Below, one piece after another: positions 1 through 5,403 of a stretch of DNA of 5,403 bases. Position numbers and translations under genes: made by a program. The notes below the pieces were generated by a model. It saw nothing but the letters and a program-made list of their open reading frames with translations, ran no database searches and was not told where the DNA came from. Source of the DNA: WQUF01 sp031549525 (GTDB taxonomy: Bacteria > Bacillota > Clostridia > Clostridiales > Clostridiaceae); contig JAVBPQ010000032.1 in assembly GCA_031549525.1 (NCBI GenBank), forward strand, positions 1 through 5,403. The letters are read 5' to 3'. Every line of letters begins with the position of its first letter. Within the stretch, counting starts at the first letter, position 1.

Positions 1-1
1 G

Positions 2-160
2 GTTCCAAGCCCCATTAATACAAAGCCAGGTTGTAAATTCTTCGGCAGATGTAAATATGCTATGCCTATTTGTGAAAAGGAAATGCCAGCACTAAAGAAT
101 GCAGGAAATGATCATTTTGTAGCCTGTCACTATTGTGATAAACTGAGGATTCAACGATGA
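2..160 (+). CDS. Oligo/dipeptide ABC transporter ATP-binding protein, C-terminal 52 residues (partial)
   Basis: Only the tail of this protein is in the window; the frame runs in from the left edge and stops at TGA 158-160. The visible residues match the C-terminal extension (oligopeptide_HPY type) found after the nucleotide-binding domain of OppD/OppF/DppD/DppF ATPases: a PSPIN start, then GCKFFGRCKYAMPIC, an acidic and proline stretch, and a closing HFVACH. These ATPases sit on the cytoplasmic face and power peptide uptake through two permease subunits with a binding protein. Cysteines fall at local residues 11, 17, 24 and 42, with an extra one at 45. In a structurally studied DppD protein, cysteines of this extension bind an iron-sulfur cluster; that this protein does so is inference. 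The Walker and signature motifs are outside the window, so D-type versus F-type cannot be decided. The next gene overlaps the stop codon by four bases (ATGA). Confidence 0.88.
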   Translation, partial: VPSPINTKPGCKFFGRCKYAMPICEKEMPALKNAGNDHFVACHYCDKLRIQR

Positions 161-501
161 AAAATGTGACCAGACTTTTCATCGATTTTGTAAAAGCTGT
201 AATGTTAGGCTCAGTTATCTCAGCTTTACTAAGTGGAATGCTTTTTTTAGGAGGATTTCTTGCAGGAGGGTTTTCTGGTAAAAATGGACTAGAAGCAGGG
301 AAAGATGGACTGCTTCTAGTTGCATCTTTAGGGATATTTCTCTTAGCAGGAATGCTCATATCAAAAGGAAAGAAACCAGAGCAATTTACTGAGTTAAATG
401 GCTTAAGAAAACATTTTAATATAATAGGCTATAAAACAGTTCTGGGAATTATATGCGCAATGCTTATAGTGGCTGCCTCATTGCTGGATGCAATGCTATA
501 A
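157..501 (+). CDS. Small three-helix membrane protein, function unknown
   Basis: A 114-residue protein that I do not recognise as a named family. Three hydrophobic stretches are visible at about residues 14-39, 51-69 and 91-113, so it should be an integral membrane protein. A glycine-rich, lysine-bearing loop (about 37-50) separates helices 1 and 2, and a polar basic loop (about 70-89, starting SKGKKPEQ) separates helices 2 and 3. The first ten residues are polar with no cleavable signal peptide. The ATG at 157 overlaps the TGA of the peptide-transporter ATPase (ATGA), and GAGG at 145-148 lies eight bases before it, so translation is probably coupled to the ATPase. This placement suggests an accessory role in the peptide transporter or simply co-transcription; no motif decides between these. 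The stop is TAA 499-501, followed by 88 bases before the next gene. Confidence 0.8.
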   Translation: MKNVTRLFIDFVKAVMLGSVISALLSGMLFLGGFLAGGFSGKNGLEAGKDGLLLVASLGIFLLAGMLISKGKKPEQFTELNGLRKHFNIIGYKTVLGIICAMLIVAASLLDAML

Positions 502-556
502 TTAATTATAATATAACCTTTTTTGATTTTGCTATTTATAGAAAAAAGCGTGAACA

Positions 557-567
557 TATACTATAAT
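557..567 (+). promoter_or_regulatory. Candidate promoter -10 region for the Dabb gene
   Basis: A perfect TATAAT hexamer lies at 562-567, overlapping a TATACT at 557-562, about 25-30 bases before the Dabb start codon. No good -35 box sits at the expected distance: the 17-base position gives TAGAAA, and TTTATA at 535-540 lies 16 bases from TATACT. In such AT-rich sequence a TATAAT is easily found by chance, and the leader would be very short. The support is position: a new gene with its own ribosome binding site begins just downstream, after an 88-base gap. Confidence 0.35.
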
Positions 568-576
568 TAAAGTAAA

Positions 577-582
577 AAGGAG
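577..582 (+). promoter_or_regulatory. Ribosome binding site of the Dabb gene
   Basis: AAGGAG lies seven bases before the ATG at 590, a near-ideal Shine-Dalgarno sequence and spacing. It fixes the start of the Dabb protein. Confidence 0.85.
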
Positions 583-589
583 AAAAATT

Positions 590-880
590 ATGATTAAACA
601 CATCGTTTTAGTTCAATTTAAGGAAAATGTGGATCAAGAAGTAAAGGATTACACTAAAGAGCTTTTAGAAGGATTAAAAGAAAAAATTGATCTTATAAAA
701 CATTTAGAAGTAGGCATAAGAATGGATGATGCCAACAAAGAATACGAGATGGGACTGTATACTGAATTTGATACAAAAGAAGATCTTGATAATTATGAGA
801 AAGACCCAAAACACCTTGATGTGGTTGATAAAATTATAGGAAATATAAATAAACTTTTGATTTTTAATTATGAAATATAG
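590..880 (+). CDS. Dabb family protein (stress-responsive alpha/beta barrel domain)
   Basis: The 96 residues form a single Dabb domain (Pfam PF07876 family), a ferredoxin-like fold that usually makes beta-barrel dimers. Family signs are the opening strand MIKHIVLVQF, a charged helix (about 13-33), the strand around 39-46, the EFDTKEDLDNYEKDPKHLDVVDKI segment (about 59-82) matching the family pattern of an aromatic residue, then P-x-H and a helix, and a final strand LLIFNYE. The length is that of a stand-alone member. Biochemical roles in the family vary (some plant and bacterial members are stress-induced; others are small-ring or polyketide-like enzymes), so no reaction can be assigned. The start is set by AAGGAG seven bases upstream. 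The gene appears monocistronic: a possible TATAAT lies upstream and a strong hairpin begins eight bases after the stop codon. Confidence 0.9.
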   Translation: MIKHIVLVQFKENVDQEVKDYTKELLEGLKEKIDLIKHLEVGIRMDDANKEYEMGLYTEFDTKEDLDNYEKDPKHLDVVDKIIGNINKLLIFNYEI

Positions 881-884
881 TAAC

Positions 885-924
885 ATTCCCCATTTAACAC
901 TTTGTTAAGTGGGGGGTTCATTTT
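885..924 (+). terminator. Hairpin downstream of the Dabb gene, probable intrinsic terminator
   Basis: CCCCATTTAACA (888-899) pairs with TGTTAAGTGGGG (903-914) over 12 positions, with one G-U pair and a three-base loop CTT. The pairing can be extended outward by two weak U-G pairs and one A-U pair. It starts eight bases after the stop codon. The following tract is TTCATTTT (917-924) and not a clean T run, so termination may be incomplete. The stem alone would also protect the 3' end of the mRNA. Confidence 0.7.
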
Positions 925-950
925 GGATGATTTATCTGCTAAAATAGTTT

Positions 951-987
951 GAGACTATACTTTAAAAAGTTTGTCTCTAATTTTTTT
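951..987 (+). terminator. Second hairpin with T7 tract, terminator-like or leader attenuator
   Basis: GAGAC (951-955) pairs with GTCTC (973-977), and inside it ACTT (959-962) pairs with AAGT (967-970) around the loop TAAA, with a 3x2 internal mismatch. TAA and then seven T (981-987) follow, which is the layout of an intrinsic terminator, though with a short, weak stem. It lies between the first hairpin and the ribosome binding site of the first AEC gene. It may be a backup terminator for the Dabb transcript or, if the AEC promoter is upstream (for instance TTCATT 917-922, 17 bases, TAAAAT 940-945), part of the leader of the AEC operon. I cannot choose between these from sequence alone. Confidence 0.4.
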
Positions 988-1006
988 GTATATTCATATT
1001 AAAATT

Positions 1007-1013
1007 GAAGGGG
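1007..1013 (+). promoter_or_regulatory. Ribosome binding site that sets the AEC-1 start
   Basis: GAAGGGG lies eight bases before ATG 1022. A longer in-frame reading from TTG 971 exists, but that codon sits inside a hairpin arm and has no good Shine-Dalgarno sequence. The 17 extra residues would also run through the T7 tract and this ribosome binding site. The ATG at 1022 aligns exactly with the first residue of the paralogue next door. Confidence 0.85.
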
Positions 1014-1021
1014 AAAAAAAT

Positions 1022-1933
1022 ATGATCATAAACACTATAGAGAATATTTTTGTTATTTTACTTTTAATATTGGTTGGAGTTATTGCAGGAAAGCTAAAAT
1101 ATATAGATGAAAACGCAAATGCTTCCATAAATAAAATAATACTCAATATTTCCCTTCCTTGTATGATTTTATCATCCTTTAAGCAAGAATATAATTCACC
1201 TGGGCTATATAGAGATATGTTTGCAATGTTTGTTGCATATGTTATCCTTAAATCTATATGGGTACTCATAGGTTATTTAATGTTTAGAAAGGATAAGGAT
1301 AAAAATTATGCTCCAAACAGATTCAGCTTAATCTTTTCAAATTCTGGATATATGGGGATGCCAGTTGCCCAAGCTATTCTTGGGGAAAAGGTTTTGATTT
1401 TTGCATCTATTTATTCTATATTTTTTAATATTTTTTGCAATACCTTAGGTATATCCTTATTTAAGGGCAAAGTTAAGTATAAAGAGTTTTTAAAGCTATT
1501 TACGAGTCCATCTATCATCTCTGCATTTATTGGGATATTATTATTTGTACTTAAAGTAAACCTTCCATTTGTTCTATCTAAAACTATAAGCACTTTAGGT
1601 AGCATAACTACTCCTCTTAGCTTTCTTACTCTTGGATATACGCTTAGAAAATCTGAGTTTAGAGGATTATTCAAATTTGGAAAGGAATATTTAATATGTG
1701 CCTTAAGGCTTATAGTAATTCCCATAACAGCATATTTTTTTATTAAAATGTTTTCTAATTATGATGATTTAATAAATTCTTTTACAATAATAGAAGCTAT
1801 GCCAGTTGCTTCTATATCTGTAATTTTTGCTGCAAATTATAAAAGTGAAGATTTACCCTATGTTTCAAAAATAGTGTTCTTATCTACTATTTTATCTTTA
1901 TTTACCATACCTATTTTAACTTTAATTTTTTAA
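1022..1933 (+). CDS. AEC family transporter (auxin efflux carrier-like permease), copy 1
   Basis: This 303-residue integral membrane protein has the AEC (PF03547) pattern: about ten hydrophobic segments split into two halves by a basic loop, with proline- and glycine-broken helices. Segments lie near residues 6-24, 38-53, 66-88, 102-120, 124-147, 163-183, 189-208, 222-244, 252-272 and 281-303. Recognisable motifs are NKIILNISLP (37-46), NSGYMGMPV (107-115), SITTPLSF (194-201), EAMPVAS (258-264) and SKIVFLSTILS (282-292). Bacterial AEC members carry organic acids such as malonate or malate in known cases, but most have unknown substrates and none can be assigned here. I prefer ATG 1022 over TTG 971 because of the ribosome binding site and the alignment with the second copy. 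The second copy begins 15 bases after the stop, so the two are surely co-transcribed. Confidence 0.92.
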   Translation: MIINTIENIFVILLLILVGVIAGKLKYIDENANASINKIILNISLPCMILSSFKQEYNSPGLYRDMFAMFVAYVILKSIWVLIGYLMFRKDKDKNYAPNRFSLIFSNSGYMGMPVAQAILGEKVLIFASIYSIFFNIFCNTLGISLFKGKVKYKEFLKLFTSPSIISAFIGILLFVLKVNLPFVLSKTISTLGSITTPLSFLTLGYTLRKSEFRGLFKFGKEYLICALRLIVIPITAYFFIKMFSNYDDLINSFTIIEAMPVASISVIFAANYKSEDLPYVSKIVFLSTILSLFTIPILTLIF

Positions 1934-1948
1934 TGTAAAGGAGATATT

Positions 1949-2863
1949 ATGTTTTTTAATGCTTTAAGCAATGTAACTGTTATACTTTTTATGGTAGCAA
2001 TTGGAGCAATTGCAGGATATAAGAAATTTATAAATGATGAGGTCAATTTAGGCATAAATAAGATATTGATGAATATTGGTCTTCCATTTTTGATATTTTC
2101 CTCTTTTAAAGTAGAATATAACACAAAAGATATATATGGGGAAATGCTTTTGATATTGATATCTTTTTGCCTTATTAAGCTTATTTTAATAGTGATTTCC
2201 CATGTGGTATTTAGAAAAGAAAAAGATAAATTTTATTCATCAAATTGGTTTTCATCGGTATTTTCAAACTCAAGCTTTATGGGGTTGCCTATTGTATCTG
2301 CACTATTTGGTGAAAAGGCACTTATATACATATCCATATATATAATATTTTTGAATATCTTAAGCGGCACCATTGGTATAAGCTTTTTTAAGGGAAAAAT
2401 AGATAGAAAAGGGTTACTAGGATACATATTAAACCCTATAATAATTTTTGCAAGCCTGGGGCTTATTTTATTTATGTTAAAGATAAAGCTGCCTTTTGTA
2501 TTAACTAAAACCATGTCTACAGTAGGATCTATAACCACTCCCCTAAGCTTTTTATCCCTTGGATATTCTCTTACAAAGTTTAGGCTTATAGATATATTCA
2601 AAGGAAAAAGAGAATATATAGCATGTTTTATTAAATTGATTATTGGACCTTCTTTAGTGATTTTGCTCCTTAGCATATTTATAAAACAAGCTTTATTATT
2701 GAATACCCTCACAATAATAGAGGCTATGCCAGTTCCTACGGTTGGAATAATATATACCAATATATATAAGACAGAAGATACAGGTTATTTATCAAGGGTA
2801 GTATTTTTATCAACTATTTTATCTCTTATTACTATACCAATCTTTTCTATGTTCTTAAAATAA
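1949..2863 (+). CDS. AEC family transporter (auxin efflux carrier-like permease), copy 2
   Basis: This 304-residue membrane protein aligns with copy 1 from the first residue to the end without a gap; by hand count 146 of 303 positions are identical (about 48%). The family motifs recur at the same positions: NSSFMGLPI (107-115), SITTPLSF (194-201), EAMPVPT (258-264) and SRVVFLSTILS (282-292). The most conserved stretches are 181-208 and 252-298. The segments at 61-87 and 211-251 have diverged most, which suggests shared fold and mechanism with changed substrate preference or partner contacts. Copy 2 has proline where copy 1 has alanine after EAMPV (residue 263), and isoleucine in place of the asparagine at 272. 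AAAGGAG at 1937-1943 lies five bases before the ATG. The gene is 14 bases ahead of rarA. The substrate is unknown; a functional heteromer with copy 1 is possible but unproven. Confidence 0.92.
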   Translation: MFFNALSNVTVILFMVAIGAIAGYKKFINDEVNLGINKILMNIGLPFLIFSSFKVEYNTKDIYGEMLLILISFCLIKLILIVISHVVFRKEKDKFYSSNWFSSVFSNSSFMGLPIVSALFGEKALIYISIYIIFLNILSGTIGISFFKGKIDRKGLLGYILNPIIIFASLGLILFMLKIKLPFVLTKTMSTVGSITTPLSFLSLGYSLTKFRLIDIFKGKREYIACFIKLIIGPSLVILLLSIFIKQALLLNTLTIIEAMPVPTVGIIYTNIYKTEDTGYLSRVVFLSTILSLITIPIFSMFLK

Positions 2864-2877
2864 AGGGGGAAAATAGA

Positions 2878-4146
2878 ATGGAACCACTTGCAAACAGATA
2901 TAGACCTATAGATATTTGTGATATAGTAGGGCAAGGTCATTTAATTGGTGAAGGGAAGATATTAAGTGAAGTTATAAATTCAAAACATATGATAAATATG
3001 ATATTCTATGGACCTTCAGGCACAGGAAAGACAACACTTGCAGATATCATAGCAAAGTCTATGAATATGAATTTTTTCAAACTAAATGGAACCATTGACT
3101 CTACTAAAGACATAAGAGAAGTTTTAGATAATACAAATTCCTTATTTGGATATAATGGAATATTGCTCTACATAGATGAGATACACCACTTTACAAAAAA
3201 AGTGCAGCAGCTCCTCCTTGAGTATATAGAAAATGGAAGGGTAAATTTAATAGGCTCCACCACTGAAAATCCTTATTTTTATATATTCAATGCTCTTTTA
3301 AGCAGATGCACAGTAATAGAATTTAAAGAGATTTCTCTTTTAGATATAGTTTTTGGAATAAAAAACGTGATTAAAAAATATGAAGATGATACAAATATAA
3401 AAATAACATATGATGATGATGCTCTATCTACTATAGCTCAGGTTTCCTCAGGAGATATGAGAAGGGCTTTAAATATTTTAGAAACCATAGTAGAAATATA
3501 TTTTGCCTATGAAAAATCTATTCATATAGATAAGGGAAGTATAAATAAGTTTTTAGGAGAAAAAACTTTAAGATATGATAGAGATGGAGATGCCCACTAT
3601 GATATATTGAGCGCTTTTCAAAAATCCATAAGAGGAAGTGATGAAAATGCAGCACTTCATTATCTTGCAAGGCTTATAAAGGTAGAGGATTTGATTTCAA
3701 TATCGAGAAGGCTTATGGTTATTGCTTGTGAAGATATCGGACTTGCATATCCTCAAGCTATTCCCATTGTAAAATCTTGTGTAGATATGGCTTTTCAATT
3801 AGGGTTTCCTGAAGCTAGAATTCCACTTTCTGATGCTGTAATAGTCCTTGCAAAAGCTCCTAAATCAAATTCTGGAGTTTTAGCTATAGATGAAGCTTTA
3901 AAGGATATAAATATGCATAATATAGGAGATATTCCAAAGCATTTAAAGGATGGAAGCTACCAAGGCGCAAAGCAAATGGGAAGAATGACAGAATATAAGT
4001 ATCCTCATGACTTTCCTAATAATTATATAAAACAGCAGTATTTACCAGATGAATTAATCAATAAAAAATATTATAAATATGGAAATAACAAATACGAAAA
4101 GGCATTAAACGATTATTGGGGTAAAATAAAAGAAGATGAAAGATAG
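2878..4146 (+). CDS. rarA: Replication-associated recombination protein A (RarA/MgsA), AAA+ ATPase
   Basis: This 422-residue protein belongs to the RarA/MgsA/Mgs1(WRNIP1) family of AAA+ ATPases, related to clamp-loader subunits, which act in the cytoplasm at stalled replication forks and interact with single-stranded DNA binding protein. Visible in order: the family N-terminus PLANRYRP (3-10), GQGHLIGEGK (18-27), Walker A GPSGTGKTT (45-53), Walker B LLYIDEIHHF (96-105), sensor 1 GSTTEN (126-131), arginine finger LLSR (140-143, R143), sensor 2 GDMRRALN (192-199), the RarA-specific block DGDAHYDILSAFQKSIRGSD (236-255), SRRLMVIACEDIGLA (276-290), LAKAPKSN (324-331) and the tail YKYPHDFPNNYIKQQYLPD (373-391). 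The length is full. Minor departures from what I recall as usual are PSG for PPG in Walker A and DEIHHFTK for DEIHRFNK. AAAGGGGG at 2862-2869 precedes the ATG by eight bases. It sits in a tight row between transporters and dsdA, so it is probably expressed with them. Confidence 0.95.
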   Translation: MEPLANRYRPIDICDIVGQGHLIGEGKILSEVINSKHMINMIFYGPSGTGKTTLADIIAKSMNMNFFKLNGTIDSTKDIREVLDNTNSLFGYNGILLYIDEIHHFTKKVQQLLLEYIENGRVNLIGSTTENPYFYIFNALLSRCTVIEFKEISLLDIVFGIKNVIKKYEDDTNIKITYDDDALSTIAQVSSGDMRRALNILETIVEIYFAYEKSIHIDKGSINKFLGEKTLRYDRDGDAHYDILSAFQKSIRGSDENAALHYLARLIKVEDLISISRRLMVIACEDIGLAYPQAIPIVKSCVDMAFQLGFPEARIPLSDAVIVLAKAPKSNSGVLAIDEALKDINMHNIGDIPKHLKDGSYQGAKQMGRMTEYKYPHDFPNNYIKQQYLPDELINKKYYKYGNNKYEKALNDYWGKIKEDER

Positions 4147-4160
4147 AGGATAAAATTTAA

Positions 4161-4167
4161 AAAGGAG
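4161..4167 (+). promoter_or_regulatory. Ribosome binding site of dsdA
   Basis: AAAGGAG lies eight bases before ATG 4176. An ATG at 4168 directly abuts this Shine-Dalgarno sequence and cannot use it, so 4176 is the start. The gap from the rarA stop is 29 bases with no terminator in it. Confidence 0.85.
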
Positions 4168-4175
4168 ATGACTAT

Positions 4176-5403
4176 ATGGAAAATAAATATCCACTTATAA
4201 AAAAAATGAAGAAATGCGAAGAAATATTTTGGATAAATGAAAATGTGGATAATAAGCTTGTTGATGAAATTACAAAGGGAGATATAGAGGATGCGAAAGA
4301 GAGGCTTAGGCGTTTTTCATCCTATATTAAAAAAGCTTTTCCCAAGACTTTAAATAAAGATGGAATAATTGAATCGCCACTTATAGAAATACCTTTAATG
4401 AAAGATAAATTGATGGAGTATACAAACTTTGACCTTCATGGAAGGATGTTTTTAAAATGCGATAACCTTTTGCCTATATCAGGTTCTATAAAGGCAAGAG
4501 GAGGGATATATGAGGTTTTATTTCTTGCTGAAAAGATTGCTATAGAAAATAATATGCTAAAATATGAAGACGATTATTCTATTTTATATGAAGATAGGTT
4601 TAAAAAACTATTTTCAAACTATTCTATAGGAGTTGGTTCTACTGGTAATTTAGGTCTAAGCATAGGTATAATGAGTGCAAAACTTGGGTTTTCAGTAACT
4701 GTCCATATGTCACAAGATGCAAGGCAGTGGAAAAAAGATTTGCTCCGTGAAAAGGGCGTAAATGTAGTTGAATATGAAGGTGATTTTAAAATGGCAGTAG
4801 ATGCAGGAAGGAAGCTTTCAAAAGAGACTAAAAACAGCCACTTTGTAGATGATGAAAATTCTAAAACATTGTTTTTAGGGTATGCTGTTGCAGCAGAAAG
4901 ATTAAAATCCCAATTAGAAGATATGAATATATTTATAGATGATGACCATCCTCTCATGGTTTATCTACCTTGTGGAGTAGGAGGGGGCCCTGGAGGTGTA
5001 ACTTATGGTTTAAAACAAATATATGGTAAAAATGTCCATTGTATATTTGCAGAACCTACAGAAGCTCCTTCTATGCTCTTAGGAATTATGACAGGTCTCC
5101 ATGATGAAATATCTGTACAGGATATCGGGCTTTCAGGAAAAACTTTAGCTGATGGTCTTGCAGTTGGAAGGCCTTCAAAGTTAGTGGGAAAGATTGTTCA
5201 AAACCTTATTGATGGAATTTATACCATAAATGATGATAGATTATATACCTTAGAGCGTATGTTATACTTAAGCGAAAAAATGTTTATAGAACCTTCAGCT
5301 GCAGCTTCTATTCCTGGTTTTTACCTTACACAAAAAAATGAAGAGATAATGAAGAGGATTCCTAAAATGGAAAATGCAATCCACATAGCATGGGCAACAG
5401 GTG
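4176..5403 (+). CDS. dsdA: D-serine dehydratase (D-serine ammonia-lyase), 3' end cut by the window
   Basis: The reading frame is open from ATG 4176 to the right edge, giving 409 residues of a protein whose E. coli relative has about 440. It belongs to the fold-type II PLP enzymes that convert D-serine to pyruvate and ammonia in the cytoplasm. Visible features: an N-terminal helical part (1-60), ESPLIEIPLM (66-75), CDNLLPISGSIKARGGIYEVL (95-115) with K106 as the predicted PLP-binding lysine, the phosphate/substrate loop GSTGNLGLS (154-162), MSQDARQWKKDLLR (178-191), VDDENSK (224-230), the glycine loop PCGVGGGPGGV (265-275), GLSGKTLADGLAVGRPS (318-334), and EPSAAAS (372-378). The last residues IHIAWATG (402-409) match the point where family members go on to a short C-terminal tail, so only about 30 residues are missing. 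It is the fourth gene of the row with the AEC pair and rarA. Whether it serves detoxification or catabolism of D-serine, or acts on another D-hydroxy amino acid, is not shown. Confidence 0.95.
   Translation, partial: MENKYPLIKKMKKCEEIFWINENVDNKLVDEITKGDIEDAKERLRRFSSYIKKAFPKTLNKDGIIESPLIEIPLMKDKLMEYTNFDLHGRMFLKCDNLLPISGSIKARGGIYEVLFLAEKIAIENNMLKYEDDYSILYEDRFKKLFSNYSIGVGSTGNLGLSIGIMSAKLGFSVTVHMSQDARQWKKDLLREKGVNVVEYEGDFKMAVDAGRKLSKETKNSHFVDDENSKTLFLGYAVAAERLKSQLEDMNIFIDDDHPLMVYLPCGVGGGPGGVTYGLKQIYGKNVHCIFAEPTEAPSMLLGIMTGLHDEISVQDIGLSGKTLADGLAVGRPSKLVGKIVQNLIDGIYTINDDRLYTLERMLYLSEKMFIEPSAAASIPGFYLTQKNEEIMKRIPKMENAIHIAWATG

Noticed and set aside
66..359. 97-codon open frame on the - strand across the ATPase tail and the small membrane protein
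   Set aside because: It is antisense to two coupled + strand genes and shows no domain.
497..510. Perfect AT-only palindrome TATAATTAATTATA at the stop codon of the small membrane protein, followed by T6 at 519-524
   Set aside because: A pure AT stem is too weak to support a terminator or operator call, and such palindromes are common by chance in sequence of this composition.
971..1021. In-frame upstream TTG start that would add 17 residues to the first AEC transporter
   Set aside because: It lies within a hairpin arm, has no good Shine-Dalgarno sequence, and reads through the ribosome binding site of ATG 1022; the paralogue starts at the position equal to ATG 1022.
1411..1725. 104-codon open frame on the - strand inside the first AEC gene
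   Set aside because: Same reason; it resembles the antisense frame of the second copy only because the two sense genes are paralogues.
2233..2760. 175-codon open frame on the - strand inside the second AEC gene
   Set aside because: It is a shadow of the + strand gene, which has strong family motifs and a ribosome binding site; the antisense translation shows no recognisable domain.
4168..4170. ATG before dsdA
   Set aside because: It directly abuts the Shine-Dalgarno sequence, so it could not be paired with it as a start; ATG 4176 has ideal spacing.
4619..4957. 112-codon open frame on the - strand within dsdA
   Set aside because: It lies wholly within the well-supported dsdA frame and is serine- and phenylalanine-rich in the way antisense frames often are.
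1..5403. CRISPR array, tRNA, rRNA, insertion sequence, or defence system
   Set aside because: I saw no regularly spaced repeats, no cloverleaf or rRNA-like sequence, no transposase or terminal inverted repeats, and all genes fit ordinary housekeeping or transport families.

Overview
The window is AT-rich, uses AGA and ATA codons heavily, has strong AGGAG-type ribosome binding sites and very short gaps between genes. Together with the protein families, this points to a low-GC Firmicute, most likely a member of the Clostridia. I cannot name the genus. All genes I can support lie on the + strand, and there is no stretch over 300 bases without a gene.

Left part (1-501): the last 52 codons of an oligo/dipeptide ABC transporter ATPase (OppD/DppD type, with the cysteine-bearing C-terminal domain), followed by a small three-helix membrane protein of unknown function. 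Its ATG overlaps the ATPase stop codon by four bases, so the two are probably translationally coupled at the end of a peptide-uptake operon that lies mostly to the left of the window.

Middle (502-1021): a stand-alone gene for a 96-residue Dabb-family (stress-responsive alpha/beta barrel) protein, with a TATAAT box just upstream and a strong 12-bp hairpin just downstream. A second hairpin with a run of seven T follows, about 35 bases before the ribosome binding site of the next gene.

Right part (1022-5403): a compact gene row with gaps of 15, 14 and 29 bases. It holds two tandem AEC-family (auxin efflux carrier-like) membrane transporters that align without gaps at about 48% identity, then rarA/mgsA (AAA+ replication-associated recombination ATPase), then dsdA (PLP-dependent D-serine dehydratase), which is cut by the right edge of the window about 30 residues before its expected end. 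The spacing suggests one transcript. A transporter pair with D-serine dehydratase could be a small metabolic unit for a D-amino acid or an organic acid product. RarA belongs to replication-fork maintenance and has no obvious link to that.

Nothing here is a clear defence system, mobile element, CRISPR array or RNA gene. The items most worth a second look are the duplicated transporter pair, its linkage to dsdA with rarA in between, and the tandem hairpins in 885-987.
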